Shown: in pieces, positions 19,866 to 28,981 of the stretch | Position numbering within the stretch: position 1 is the first letter of the stretch | How the letters are laid out: each line of letters opens with the position of its first letter | NCBI RefSeq assembly: GCF_003330765.1 | Contig: NZ_CP024902.1 | Location: 3,286,001-3,350,000 of the forward strand | DNA length: 64,000 bases | Direction of reading: 5' to 3' | Source: Burkholderia pyrrocinia | GTDB lineage: Bacteria; Pseudomonadota; Gammaproteobacteria; Burkholderiales; Burkholderiaceae | Translations under genes and position numbers: made by a program | The notes under the pieces: model-generated | Told to the model about the DNA's origin: nothing | Seen by the model: the letters and a program-made list of their open reading frames with translations, nothing else | The model's database searches: none

Positions 19866-20852
19866 ATGGACCTCCGCCAGCTGCCTGCGCTGAACGCGAT
19901 TCGCGCGTTCGAAGCCGCCGCCCGTCACGAGAATTTCTCGCGCGCCGCCGACGAGCTGTACGTCACGCACGGCGCGGTCAGCCATCAGGTGCGCGCGCTC
20001 GAGGAAGAGCTCGGCGTGCAGCTTTTCACGCGCAACGGCAAGCGGCTGTGCCTGACCGACGCCGGCATGCGCTACGCGCAGCAGGTTCGCACCGCGCTGA
20101 TGGTGATCGCCGACGCGACGCGCGACGTGCGTGCGAGCGATCGCGACCGGCGCCTCGTGGTGTCGATGCTGTCGTCGTTCGCCGCGCGCTTCATCACGCC
20201 GCGCATCGGCACGTTCATCGAGCGGCATCCGGAAATCGACGTCGAACTGCAGTCGACCAACTCGCTCACCGATTTCGCGCGCGACGACGTCGATCTCGCG
20301 ATCCGCTTCGGCTTCGGCACCTATCCGGGGCTGCATGTCGAGCCGCTGTTCGAGGAGGTGTTCTTTCCGGCATGCGCGCCGACGCTGAACGGCGGCAAGC
20401 TGCCGCAGACACCCGCCGATCTCGCGCACTACAACCTGCTGCGCTCGGACGACGAGCTGTGGCGGCCGTGGTTCGATGCGGCCGGGCTCGATACGCTGAC
20501 CGAGCCGAAACGGGGGATTCTGTACCAGGATTCGTCGAACCTGCTGCTGGCCGCGATCGACGGCCAGGGCATCGCGCTCGTGCGGCGTTCGCTCGCGGTG
20601 CACGACCTGCTGGACGGGCGCATCGTGCGCCTGTTCGACATCGACGGGCCAAGCCCGTGGCACTATTTTTTCGTGTGTCCGCCGCCGCTGTTGAACACGC
20701 CGCGCGTGCAGGCGTTCAGGACCTGGCTGCTTCAGGAAGTCGCCGAATACAGGCTGCTGTGCGACGAACTGGACGCGCGGCGCGCGGCGGGGAAGACCCC
20801 CGCCGAATGCGCGCAGGAAGGAGGATGGAAGGCGCTTAGAGTACGACCTTGA
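19866..20852 (+). CDS. LysR-family regulator, GcvA type
   Basis: A 328-residue regulator with a GcvA-like N-terminus (LPALNAIRAFEAAARHENFS, helix-turn-helix to about residue 62) and an effector-binding domain. GcvA-type proteins regulate many targets besides glycine cleavage, so no gene name is given. TACAAT at 19795-19800 may be its -10 element. The last 17 bases overlap the end of the convergent ybeD-like gene. The C-terminal tail after residue 300 is Arg/Ala-rich. Confidence 0.87.
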   Translation: MDLRQLPALNAIRAFEAAARHENFSRAADELYVTHGAVSHQVRALEEELGVQLFTRNGKRLCLTDAGMRYAQQVRTALMVIADATRDVRASDRDRRLVVSMLSSFAARFITPRIGTFIERHPEIDVELQSTNSLTDFARDDVDLAIRFGFGTYPGLHVEPLFEEVFFPACAPTLNGGKLPQTPADLAHYNLLRSDDELWRPWFDAAGLDTLTEPKRGILYQDSSNLLLAAIDGQGIALVRRSLAVHDLLDGRIVRLFDIDGPSPWHYFFVCPPPLLNTPRVQAFRTWLLQEVAEYRLLCDELDARRAAGKTPAECAQEGGWKALRVRP

Positions 20853-21147
20853 CCATCGGATGGCCGGTCAGTGCACGGTAGATGTTGTCGAGCTGCTCCT
20901 GGCTCGTCGCGCGCACGGTAATCGTGAGGCCCGTGTAATTGCCGCCGCTCGACGCCCGCTCCTCGATCTTCTCGACGTCGATCTCGTTGTCGTGGACGGC
21001 GACGACCTTGAAGATCGTGTCCCTGAACTCGGGGTGCGCCTTGCCCATGATCTTGATCGGGAAATCGCACGGAAACTCCAGCAGCGACTCCTTCCGGGTC
21101 TCGATCGCGCCGGTGACCTCGACGGTTTTGGTCGGTTCGCTCATCAT
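20836..21147 (-). CDS. ybeD: DUF493 / YbeD-like protein
   Basis: A 103-residue ACT-like fold protein of unknown function (E. coli YbeD has 87 residues). The pattern FPCDFPIKIMGK with a C-terminal NIYRALTGHPMVKVVL is characteristic. The ATG overlaps the aminotransferase stop as ATGA and GGAGAAA lies just upstream. The dacC-ybeD-lipB-lipA neighbourhood is conserved in proteobacteria. Here it is interrupted by the DUF2917/LysR pair. Confidence 0.9.
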   Translation of the reverse strand: MMSEPTKTVEVTGAIETRKESLLEFPCDFPIKIMGKAHPEFRDTIFKVVAVHDNEIDVEKIEERASSGGNYTGLTITVRATSQEQLDNIYRALTGHPMVKVVL

Positions 21148-22070
21148 TTTCTCCGGGTTAGGTCAAACTGTTCAAACTCGCGTGCCTTCGCACGCTGGTA
21201 CGCGTCGTACAGCGCCGCGAACACGGGGCCCGGCTTGCCGCCCTGCACGGGCAGATCGTCGAGCGACGTGACGGGCAGCACTTCCTTCGTGGCCGACGTG
21301 ATCATGATTTCGTCGGCCGAGCGCAACTCCACTTCGCTGATCTCGCGTGCGACGAACGGGATCCCGCATTCGTCGGCCAGCTGCTCGACCAGCGCGTAGC
21401 GGATCCCTTCGAGGATCTTGTTGCTGCGCGGCGGCGCGATCAACTCGCCGTTCTTCACGATCCACACGTTCGACGACGAGCCTTCGGTCAGGTAGCCGTC
21501 GCGCAACTGCAGCGTCTCGAACGCGTCGCGTTCGGCCGCATGCTGCGCCATCAGCACGTTGCCGAGCAGCGAGATCGACTTGATGTCGCAATGCAGCCAG
21601 CGGCGATCCTCGGCCGTCACGCAGCGCACGCCGTTCGCGCGCTCTTCTTCCGGCGGCAGGCGCAGCGGGCTCGTCATCGCGAACACCGTCGGCACCGTAT
21701 TCGCCGGGAACGCGTGGCCGCGCTTCGCGACACCGCGCGTCACCTGCAGGTAGACGAGCGCGTTGCCGTCGCCGAGGCCTTCGGCATTCGACTCGACGAC
21801 GCGCTCGATCAGCGCGCGCCAGCCGGCCGCGTCGTGCGGGTTGTCGATGCCGATCTTCTTCAGGCTGCGCGCGAGCCGTTCCAGATGCTGCTCGATCCGG
21901 AACGGCACATGCGCGCCGTCGTGCGCATAAACGGGGACGACTTCATACACGCCGTCGCCGAAGATGAACCCGCGGTCGAGCACCGGGACACGGGCTTCCG
22001 ACAGCGGCACCCACTCCTCCTGCGACGAGACGCTGAGGTAGACGATCGGTTCGAATTCGGCTTGGCTCAT
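21144..22070 (-). CDS. dat: D-amino-acid aminotransferase (class IV PLP enzyme)
   Basis: A 308-residue class IV aminotransferase. The PLP lysine is Lys164 in CDIKSISLLGNVLM, and the phosphate-binding segment EGSSSNVWIV follows. RGFIFGDGVYEV near residue 33 is typical of the D-alanine aminotransferase/branched-chain family. The position between dacC and ybeD supports a role in D-amino-acid metabolism linked to peptidoglycan, though a branched-chain or aminodeoxychorismate-lyase-like activity cannot be excluded. The start is weakly supported by its ribosome binding site. Confidence 0.85.
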   Translation of the reverse strand: MSQAEFEPIVYLSVSSQEEWVPLSEARVPVLDRGFIFGDGVYEVVPVYAHDGAHVPFRIEQHLERLARSLKKIGIDNPHDAAGWRALIERVVESNAEGLGDGNALVYLQVTRGVAKRGHAFPANTVPTVFAMTSPLRLPPEEERANGVRCVTAEDRRWLHCDIKSISLLGNVLMAQHAAERDAFETLQLRDGYLTEGSSSNVWIVKNGELIAPPRSNKILEGIRYALVEQLADECGIPFVAREISEVELRSADEIMITSATKEVLPVTSLDDLPVQGGKPGPVFAALYDAYQRAKAREFEQFDLTRRK

Positions 22071-22129
22071 GGCTATGACAGATGGGGATGAAGTCGTAAA
22101 AACAAAGGCCCGTCGTGCGTGCTGCGCGC

Positions 22130-23440
22130 TTACTTCTTCTTGCTGAACATCAGCAGGATCGAGTCCCAGATACGCCCGAAGATACCCGCTTCCGGCACGG
22201 CCTGCAGCGCGACGACCGGGAATTCGGACAGCGTCTTGCCATCGGCGACGATCTTCACGGTGCCGACCTGCTGGCCTTCCGCGAGCGGCGCGATCAGCGG
22301 CGCGTTGACGGCGACTTCCGTCTTGACCTTGTCGCCGAGGCCGCGCGGCATGGTCGCCCACTGGTCGACCTTCACGCCGACCTGCACGGTGTTGTCCTTG
22401 CCCTTGTAGATGCGCGGCGTCGAGATCGCCTGGCCGCCCTTGAACAGGCGCACCGAATCGAACGCGCTGTAGCCGTAGTTCAGCATCTTCATGCTGTCCT
22501 GCGTGCGCTCGCCTTCCTTCTGCTCGCCCATCATCACCGACACCAGGCGGCGCTGGCCGTCGACGCCCGGAATCGCGCGCTTGGCCGACGCGATCAGGCA
22601 GTAGCCGGCCGCCTGCGTATGACCCGTCTTCAGGCCGTCGACCGTCGGGTCGAGCCACAGCAGACGGTTGCGGTTGCCCTGGCGGATGTTGTTGTACTTG
22701 AATTCCTTCTCCGAGAAGATGCTGTAGTACTGCGGAAAATCGCGGATCAGGTGCGCGGACAGGTTCGCGAGGTCGCCGGCCGTCGTGTAGTGGTTCGGGT
22801 CGGGCATGCCGTTCACGTCGGCGAAGTGCGTGCCCTTCATGCCGAGGCGCTTCACCTCGTCGTTCATCATGTTGACGAACTGCCCTTCGCTGCCGCCGAC
22901 GAGTTCGGCGAGCGCGATCGCGGCGTCGTTGCCCGACTGGATGATCATCCCGTACACGAGGTCATGCACGGACACCGGCTTGTTCGCCTCGATGAACATG
23001 CGCGACTCGTCGCGGCCGACGCGGCGCACCGCGTCGCTCGGCGTGACGATCTGCTCCATCGAGATCTTCTTCTTGTCGAGCGCCTCGAACACGAGATAGG
23101 CCGTCATCAGCTTCGTCAGCGACGCGGGCTCGACGCGCTCGTCCGCATTGCCCGACGCGAGCACCGTGTTGCTCGTCGCGTCGACGAGCACCCACGAGCG
23201 CGCGTTCACGCCCGGCGGCGGCACCGCGCCCGGCATGTAGGTCGCGGGCGCGCCGGTGAACTGCTCGGCGGCGGCCGGCGCGGCATGCGCCTTGGCCTTG
23301 GCGGCCGGCTTCGCCTCGGCGACGACGATCGTCGATGCGAGCGCGACGGGCAGCATCACGCCGAGCGCGACGTTGCGCGCGGCGGTGCCGAAGGCGATGG
23401 AGGAAGCGAGGGACTTGAGGCCTTGGGGAGACAGACGCAT
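22130..23440 (-). CDS. dacC: D-alanyl-D-alanine carboxypeptidase (DacC/PBP5-6 type)
   Basis: Low-molecular-weight penicillin-binding protein trimming pentapeptide side chains in the periplasm. It has 436 residues and a signal segment about 23-43. The catalytic motifs are Ser107-x-x-Lys110 (SLTK), SGN at 169-171 and KTG at 271-273. A C-terminal domain (about 315-415) ends in an amphipathic anchor IFGRIWDSILLMFSKKK. It is first in a dacC-dat-ybeD run; 59 bases separate it from dat. Confidence 0.94.
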   Translation of the reverse strand: MRLSPQGLKSLASSIAFGTAARNVALGVMLPVALASTIVVAEAKPAAKAKAHAAPAAAEQFTGAPATYMPGAVPPPGVNARSWVLVDATSNTVLASGNADERVEPASLTKLMTAYLVFEALDKKKISMEQIVTPSDAVRRVGRDESRMFIEANKPVSVHDLVYGMIIQSGNDAAIALAELVGGSEGQFVNMMNDEVKRLGMKGTHFADVNGMPDPNHYTTAGDLANLSAHLIRDFPQYYSIFSEKEFKYNNIRQGNRNRLLWLDPTVDGLKTGHTQAAGYCLIASAKRAIPGVDGQRRLVSVMMGEQKEGERTQDSMKMLNYGYSAFDSVRLFKGGQAISTPRIYKGKDNTVQVGVKVDQWATMPRGLGDKVKTEVAVNAPLIAPLAEGQQVGTVKIVADGKTLSEFPVVALQAVPEAGIFGRIWDSILLMFSKKK

Positions 23441-23905
23441 GATCGATTCAGGCTGATGGCAGAAAGTGCGGTGCGAAACGCGCAGGGTTGAACGGCAAGG
23501 CGGCGGGCGTTTCGGGCACTCGCCCGAAACCGTCGGGCGACGCGAAACGCGCCGGTTGGACTCGTGCGGACGCGTTCGGTTCGCGGCCGTCGCGAGCGGG
23601 CGGACAAGCGGCGAAACGAGCGCCGCATGGGCCCAGCCGGGCCGCGGGCGACGCGAAATGCGGCCATTATACGTGGCCGCGAACGGCGTTTTCGGGAACC
23701 TGGCGCGGGACGACCGCGTACCAGCTTCGAGAGCATGGCGCGGGCGCGCTGCGGGCCAACGCACTCGAAGCCGCACGAAAGGCGCGCGCAGGCTGTGTGC
23801 AAGTCGGGTTGTGCGGCGCAATGTCGCGTGGTCGATCGCGCATCCGGCCGGGTGCCGGTGTGCGACGCGGGCCGCCGGCGCGTTACGCCAGCGCCCGCGT
23901 GCCGG
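23441..23905. other. Intergenic region upstream of dacC
   Basis: A 465-base gap with no supported gene. It contains one perfect hairpin, GTTTCGGGC-ACTC-GCCCGAAAC at 23509-23530, about 70 bases upstream of dacC, which could lie in its leader. The rest is GC-rich without recognisable promoter boxes. Open frames here show no coding character. Confidence 0.5.
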
Positions 23906-24550
23906 CTAGCGCCATGCGTCGACGATGATGCGCTTCAGCACATGCAGCTTGCGATGAAGGAAATGCTCGGCACCGGGGATCACGACGACCGGCAGCTCCT
24001 GCGGCCGCGCCCAGTCGTATACCGATGCGATCGGCACCGTGTCGTCGGTTTCGCCGTGGATCACGAGCGTGTTTTCGGGCACGTCGGCCACCTGCCAGCG
24101 GCTCGCCGCCGTGCCGACAAACACCATCCGCTCGATCGTCTCGCCCGCGTCGCGCAGCCGCTTCGCGACGTGCGACAGCACGAAGGTGCCGAACGAGAAG
24201 CCCGCGAGCACGAGCGGCAGGTCCGCATACGCGGGCTGCGCGCGCATGTGCGCGAGCACCGCGAGCAGGTCGTCGGCCTCGCCGGTGCCGTTGTCGTGCA
24301 CGCCTTCGGTCGCGCCGACGCCGCGGAAGTTCGACCGGTAGACGACGTAATCGAGCTGGACGAGCGTGCGCGCCAGCGTTTGCGCGACCTTGTTGTCCAT
24401 CGTGCCGCCGAACAGCGGATGCGGATGCGCGACGAGCGCGATGCCGCGCGGCGCGGCGACGCCTTCGCGCACGGCGTCGGGCAGGTCGACCGCGATTTCG
24501 ATCTGCCCGACCGGGCCCGCGATCAGCGATTTCTGCGTATGTACGTTCAT
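23906..24550 (-). CDS. Alpha/beta hydrolase
   Basis: A 214-residue cytoplasmic alpha/beta-hydrolase of unknown substrate. It has the nucleophile elbow GFSFG (Ser119), an acid in HGETDDTVP (Asp169 or 170), and His196 in GAEHF; HPHPLFGGTMDNKV forms the oxyanion region. It follows the ferredoxin gene after 13 bases, so the two are probably one transcript. There is no signal peptide. Confidence 0.85.
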   Translation of the reverse strand: MNVHTQKSLIAGPVGQIEIAVDLPDAVREGVAAPRGIALVAHPHPLFGGTMDNKVAQTLARTLVQLDYVVYRSNFRGVGATEGVHDNGTGEADDLLAVLAHMRAQPAYADLPLVLAGFSFGTFVLSHVAKRLRDAGETIERMVFVGTAASRWQVADVPENTLVIHGETDDTVPIASVYDWARPQELPVVVIPGAEHFLHRKLHVLKRIIVDAWR

Positions 24551-24563
24551 TCGGCCGGCCCGC

Positions 24564-24881
24564 TCAGATCTTCAGGCGGTCGACGACCTTGCCGTCGCGC
24601 AGGTGCGATTCGACGATCTCGTCGATATCGGCCTGGTCGACGTACGTGTACCACGTGCCTTCCGGATACACGACCATCACGGGCCCTTCCTCGCAACGGT
24701 CGAGGCAGCCGGCCTTGTTGATGCGAACCTTGCCGGGCCCCGCGAGGCCGAGCTCCTTCACGCGCTTTTTCGCGTATTCCTGCATGGTCTGCGCGTCGCA
24801 TTGCGCGCAGCTCGGGCGTTCGGCGCCCGGTTCGCGCTGGTTCAGGCAGAAGAAGACGTGGTGCTGGTAGTAGGAATCCAT
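24564..24881 (-). CDS. Thioredoxin-like [2Fe-2S] ferredoxin
   Basis: A 105-residue protein with the cysteine pattern of thioredoxin-fold [2Fe-2S] ferredoxins: Cys12, Cys25, Cys28, then Cys59 and Cys63 in AGCLDRCEEGP. One of Cys25/Cys28 is extra. It is probably an electron carrier or cluster-binding protein; the partner is unknown. The ribosome binding site is poor. A hairpin CCGTTGC-GCGGG-GCAACGG (24932-24950) and the large palindrome lie directly upstream. Confidence 0.83.
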   Translation of the reverse strand: MDSYYQHHVFFCLNQREPGAERPSCAQCDAQTMQEYAKKRVKELGLAGPGKVRINKAGCLDRCEEGPVMVVYPEGTWYTYVDQADIDEIVESHLRDGKVVDRLKI

Positions 24882-25189
24882 GATGGTCGCGAGCGGCCCG
24901 GCGCAATGCCGTGCGGAAAGAGGGGCGATTGCCGTTGCGCGGGGCAACGGTCGTGTAGTGTTCGGTGCTAAGCGGCACTTATGTGCCAGCGGATTCGTGC
25001 TCGTGGCAAGGCGCAAACCGCAGCGATGCCCAGTGGCATCGCGAGGATTTGCAACGCGGCCACGGGCGCGAAGGCGCAGCACATAAGTGCCGATTAGCGC
25101 CGAACACTGCACTCGTGCGAACGATTATAGCGACCGGCGCACACCGCTGCCCGCGACAGGGCGGCGGCCGCGCTGCCCGAGCCGCCGCG
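24882..25189. other. Intergenic region with hairpin and 160-bp palindrome
   Basis: A 308-base gap between two minus-strand genes. It contains the 7-bp-stem hairpin at 24932-24950 and the long palindromic element at 24953-25112. There is no other recognisable gene or promoter. Any read-through from the VanZ-like gene would pass through these structures before the ferredoxin gene. Confidence 0.6.
24953..25112. repeat. 160-bp near-palindromic intergenic element
   Basis: The whole element is symmetric about 25032.5. The outer 34 bases of each side match at 31 of 34 positions (core GGCACTTATGTGC against its complement) and the centre is a perfect GCGATGCC-CAGT-GGCATCGC hairpin. The middle portions pair with small offsets. 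It resembles ERIC/REP-type or MITE-type intergenic elements in size and form. No coding capacity. Family identity and copy number cannot be judged from one copy. Confidence 0.8.
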
Positions 25190-26341
25190 TCAGCGGCGCA
25201 GCGCGGCCGGCAGCCACGCATGCTCGACGCGCTGGCCGAGCCAGATCAGCGCCGCGTACGGCCAGATCCACGCGAGCCAGCGCGCGAGGCTGTTGAAGTG
25301 CACGTAGCGCCCCTGCCGCCAGCCCGACAGCGTGAAGTCGAAGAACGGATTGACGGGCAGCAGGTTGACGAGCGCCACGCCGGCCAGCAGCGCGAGCGCC
25401 GCGAGCGTCGCGCGCCACGTCGCCGGCACGCGCAGCGCGACGAGCGCGGCCGCGAACCCGAGCTCGATCCCGAGCCGCGCGCCGGGCGTCGCCCACACGA
25501 CCACAAGGCCGGTGGCCGACTGCATGAACGTCGCGGCCGCCTTCAGCACGAGCGTCGCGACGACGAACGCGATCAGCAGCCGGATGCGCGGCGCGCGCGG
25601 CCGCATCGCGAGCGACGCGATCGCCAGCGCAGCGAACAGCATCAGCCCGCCGAGCGCGGCCTCCCATCCGGAGTCGGACAACCAGCCGTCGACGCGCTCG
25701 GGCCATTCGCTCACGCGCCATGCGGCCGGCAGCCACGCGAGCAGCGTGTCCTGCATCGACGCGTCGGCGCGCTCCCACAATGCGGCCGGCCAGTCGCCGA
25801 TGCCGAACAGGAACGGCGACGGAAACAGGATCGCGAACGGCCACAGCACGGCGAGCAGCAGCGGCGTCGCGCCGTCGGTCTCGAACCACGCGAAACGCAG
25901 CCGGCGCAGCGCGCCGCGGTCGAGCAGCGCCCCCGTGGCCGGCGCGACGAGCGCCGCACCCAGCAGCGCGCCGAGCGCGTTGGCCGCGAGATCGAGATTC
26001 GACGCGACGCGCGTCGGCAGGTAGGTTTGCAGCGCCTCCATCGAGCCCGACAGCAGCACGCCGAGCCCGCCCACGATCAGCGTCGCGGCAACGCCGCGCC
26101 AGCGCGGGTGCAGCGCGAGCACGCCGAGCGCGCCGAACGGCAGGTAGCCGAGCACGTTCGTGACTACGTCGAACGCAGTCACGTAGCGCTGCATCGGCGC
26201 GAACAGATAGTCGAACGGCCCGATGCCGAGCGACACCCAGCCGTCGAACGGATACAGCGATGCGTAGACGATGAGCGCCGCGTAAGCGGCAAAGGCCTGC
26301 CGCGCGAGCGACGACGCGCGAGGCGTGCCGGTCGCGTTCAT
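25190..26341 (-). CDS. VanZ-like family membrane protein
   Basis: A 383-residue polytopic inner-membrane protein. The N-terminal half carries the VanZ-like motif region (FDVVTNVLGYLPFGALGVLA and SGSMEALQTYLPTRVASNLDLAANALGA, given here only in part). The C-terminal half has further helices, for about ten in all. The start at 26341 is the first ATG giving a protein-like N-terminus; upstream codons are Arg-rich noise. The function is unknown; VanZ domains occur in varied envelope proteins. It lies 19 bases downstream of the MCE-associated lipoprotein gene and could be co-transcribed with it. Confidence 0.8.
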   Translation of the reverse strand: MNATGTPRASSLARQAFAAYAALIVYASLYPFDGWVSLGIGPFDYLFAPMQRYVTAFDVVTNVLGYLPFGALGVLALHPRWRGVAATLIVGGLGVLLSGSMEALQTYLPTRVASNLDLAANALGALLGAALVAPATGALLDRGALRRLRFAWFETDGATPLLLAVLWPFAILFPSPFLFGIGDWPAALWERADASMQDTLLAWLPAAWRVSEWPERVDGWLSDSGWEAALGGLMLFAALAIASLAMRPRAPRIRLLIAFVVATLVLKAAATFMQSATGLVVVWATPGARLGIELGFAAALVALRVPATWRATLAALALLAGVALVNLLPVNPFFDFTLSGWRQGRYVHFNSLARWLAWIWPYAALIWLGQRVEHAWLPAALRR

Positions 26342-26360
26342 CGCGGCTGCGCGGCACGCG

Positions 26361-26984
26361 TCACGGCGTGCCCGCGTATGCCTGCATGCCGACCCACGCA
26401 GCGATCTGCGACACGAGCTCGTCGCTCGCCGTCGCGAGCGCGCGCGCGCCGCCAGCGGCGTCGGGCGTGCTCGACGGCGCGCGCGCGACAAACGTGCGCT
26501 GGCCGAGCACCTTGCCGTCCAGCGTCAGCGTCGCGCGCGCGGTGACGGCGCCGTGGCTCTGCGACTGACCGTCGAACACCTGCTCGAATTCGTTCAGGTC
26601 GACCTTGAGGGTCGGCGCGCGCACGCCGTCGGACCCTTCGAGCACCGCGCCGCGCGACGACAGCGCGCCGCGCAGCCGCTGCGTAAGCAGTTGCGCGGGC
26701 GGTGCGGTCCAGCGGCTGTCGCGATAGACGGCCACGTGCTGCGCATCCGCGTATGCGAGGCGATACGAGAACTTGTCCGAGTCGAGCGCGTCGGGCGCGC
26801 CGACGTCGAGCACCTTCAGCGCCGGGCCCGCACCGGCGGTCACGACTGACGCGGCCGGCCCGAGGTCGTAGCGGACATTCGACATTACCGCGCTGTTGCC
26901 GGCGCAGCCGGCGGCAAGCGAGAGCGTCAGCACGGCGAGCGCGGCCGTGGCCGGACGCAGCGCACGGTCAAGGATTCGTGGCAT
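26361..26984 (-). CDS. ABC-type transport auxiliary lipoprotein (PqiC/DUF330-like)
   Basis: A 207-residue outer-membrane-directed lipoprotein with signal peptide and lipobox LAAGC (Cys27). The body fits the DUF330/PqiC family that accompanies MCE transporters: repeated RYDLGP, FSYRLAYADAQHVAVYRDSRW, LTQRLRGAL. The ATG at 26984 has CAGGAACACGCC upstream; an alternative 5 codons earlier is possible. As fourth gene of the MCE operon it probably links the periplasmic MCE assembly to the outer membrane. Confidence 0.82.
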   Translation of the reverse strand: MPRILDRALRPATAALAVLTLSLAAGCAGNSAVMSNVRYDLGPAASVVTAGAGPALKVLDVGAPDALDSDKFSYRLAYADAQHVAVYRDSRWTAPPAQLLTQRLRGALSSRGAVLEGSDGVRAPTLKVDLNEFEQVFDGQSQSHGAVTARATLTLDGKVLGQRTFVARAPSSTPDAAGGARALATASDELVSQIAAWVGMQAYAGTP

Positions 26985-27072
26985 GGCGTGTTCCTGCATG
27001 ATGTTTCCGGTTTCGATGGGCGTCACCGCCCGGCCGTTTCCGGCCAGTCGATCGATGGGTTGCCGATGTATG

Positions 27073-28002
27073 TCACTGCCCGGCCGTCGCACCCGGCCAG
27101 ACGAAGCCCGGCTCGCCGGGCCCCGGCGCCGGGCCGGGCGAACCGAACAACAGACTGCTCGGATTGCGGCCGAGTTCACCGGCGACGTCCTTCAATTGCC
27201 GCGACGCGTCGCCGACGCTGCCGGCCAGCGCATTGAAACGCGGCAGCGTGTCGTACTGCACGCGCGCGTTGAGGTCGTTCAGCGCGACGCCGACCTGCTC
27301 CGCGGCCGTGCCGGCCTTGTTCAGGTTCGACACGAGCGGCCCGTTCGGCTGCAGCAGCGTGTTCGCCGACGCCATCGTGCGGTTCACCTCGTGCATCGTC
27401 TGCGGCACTGCGGCGACCGCCGGGCCGAGTTGCTTCGACAGCGTCGTCACGCCATCGGCCGCGTGCTGCAGGCTTTCGGCCGTCGCGCGCAACTGCTCGC
27501 GCATCTCGGGCGACATCAACTGGTTTGCGCTTTTTGCGGCCAGTTCGAGTTGATGCAGCAGCACGTCGCCGCGCTCCTGGATCTGGTCGAACAGGCTCGG
27601 CCGCATCGGGATCTGCGCGATCGCCTTCGACGACGACGGCAGCGGCGCCAGGTCGCGGCCCGTATCCTCGAGCTGCACGAACGCGATGCCCGTCACGCCC
27701 TGGAAGCCGAGGCTGCCGTAGGTCGACTGCGTAATCGGCGCATCGTGGTCGACGAGAATCCGGATCCGGATCTGGCCCGGGTGCGTGCGATCGAAGCCGA
27801 TCGACTGCACCTTGCCGACGTCGAGGCCGCGAAAGCGCACGGCCGCGTCCGGGAACAGCCCCGTCACGTTGGTACGCGCGAGCAGGTCGTACGGCACGCG
27901 CACGGTGCGGTCGACGTTGAACCAGAAAACGGTGCCCGCGATCGCGAGCGTCAGCGCGATCGTGAACAGGCCGGCCCAGAACGCATGTGATTTGTTTTCC
28001 AT
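27073..28002 (-). CDS. MCE-family lipid-binding protein (MlaD-like)
   Basis: A 309-residue periplasmic protein anchored by one N-terminal helix (about 9-29). The MCE domain (about 38-120: VTGLFPDAAVRFRGLDVGKV, SLGFQGVTGIAFVQL) is followed by a long helical region (150-290) and a Gly/Pro-rich tail. It binds lipids and forms a ring or tube with the ABC complex. The start follows AGGAACCCTCTG. It lies between the ATPase gene and the lipoprotein gene. It is longer than MlaD (183 residues), so this is a separate MCE system rather than the canonical mla locus. Confidence 0.88.
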   Translation of the reverse strand: MENKSHAFWAGLFTIALTLAIAGTVFWFNVDRTVRVPYDLLARTNVTGLFPDAAVRFRGLDVGKVQSIGFDRTHPGQIRIRILVDHDAPITQSTYGSLGFQGVTGIAFVQLEDTGRDLAPLPSSSKAIAQIPMRPSLFDQIQERGDVLLHQLELAAKSANQLMSPEMREQLRATAESLQHAADGVTTLSKQLGPAVAAVPQTMHEVNRTMASANTLLQPNGPLVSNLNKAGTAAEQVGVALNDLNARVQYDTLPRFNALAGSVGDASRQLKDVAGELGRNPSSLLFGSPGPAPGPGEPGFVWPGATAGQ

Positions 28003-28036
28003 CAGAGGGTTCCTTCGTCCTTGCGCTAGGCTCTGC

Positions 28037-28981
28037 TTACAGCTCGACGCTCGACAGCGCCGGTTCGAGGGCCGCCTTCGGCAGCTTCGCGCGCCGCTCG
28101 GGCGGCAGCGCCTGCAATGCGCGGCGCCCGCGCAGCCCCAGGAAATATTCGTGGATGAACGGATGGTCGACGTTCGCGGCCTCCTCGACCGGCGCGGCGA
28201 CCAGCACCTTGCGGTCGGCCAGCACCGCGACGCGGGTCGACAGCGCGACCATCGTGTCGAGATCGTGCGTCACCATCACGACGGTCAGCCCGAGCGTGCG
28301 GTGCAGCGTCGCGATCAGCTCGACGAATTCGTCCGACGCCTGCGGATCGAGGCCGGCCGTCGGCTCGTCGAGGAACAGCAGCTCGGGCTCGAGCGCGATC
28401 GCGCGCGCGATGCCGACCCGCTTGATCATCCCGCCCGACAGCGCGGCCGGCATCTTCGACGCGTGCTTGCACGGCAACCCGACCATCTCGAGCTTCAGCA
28501 TCACGATGTCGTGCAGCAGGTCCGGCGGCACGCGACCGAGCTCGCGCAGCGGCTGCGCGACATTGTCGAACACCGTCATCGACGAGAACAGCGCGCCCTG
28601 CTGGAACAGCATCCCCGAGCGCGTGCGCATCATCCGCGCGCTCGCGGCGTCGATCGTCGCCGTATCCTCGCCGAACACCTTGATCGTGCCCGACGTCGGC
28701 CGCTCGAGGCCGAGGATCTGCCGCACGAGCGTCGTCTTGCCGGAGCCCGAGCCGCCGACGATCGACACGATCTCGCCGCGCCGCACGTCGAAGTCGAGCT
28801 TCTGGTGAACGATGTTGCGCCCGTAGCGCTTCGTCAGGTTGCGCACCTCGATCACGAGGTCGCCGGCATCGGCCGCGGCGGCCGACGGCGTGCCGACCGA
28901 TGCGGCGCCGATTGCCGCGGCATGGGTGCCCGCGGCATGGGCCGCCGCGGCACCGGCCGGCGATTCGTTCGATGCGTTCAT
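28037..28981 (-). CDS. MCE-system ABC transporter ATP-binding protein (MlaF-like)
   Basis: A 314-residue ATPase with Walker A GGSGSGKTTL, signature LSGGMIKRVGIARAI, Walker B LLFLDEPTAGLDP and H-loop VTHDLDT. The LSGGMxKR signature is typical of the MlaF group. The first 38 residues are an Ala-rich extension. A C-terminal region after residue 260 ending in LPKAALEP is an extension also seen in MCE ATPases. Its ATG overlaps the permease stop as ATGA. Confidence 0.9.
   Translation of the reverse strand: MNASNESPAGAAAAHAAGTHAAAIGAASVGTPSAAAADAGDLVIEVRNLTKRYGRNIVHQKLDFDVRRGEIVSIVGGSGSGKTTLVRQILGLERPTSGTIKVFGEDTATIDAASARMMRTRSGMLFQQGALFSSMTVFDNVAQPLRELGRVPPDLLHDIVMLKLEMVGLPCKHASKMPAALSGGMIKRVGIARAIALEPELLFLDEPTAGLDPQASDEFVELIATLHRTLGLTVVMVTHDLDTMVALSTRVAVLADRKVLVAAPVEEAANVDHPFIHEYFLGLRGRRALQALPPERRAKLPKAALEPALSSVEL

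Noticed and set aside
24953..25112. Insertion sequence or transposase remnant
   Set aside because: The palindrome has no coding content and no obvious target duplication; it is better described as an intergenic repeat element.
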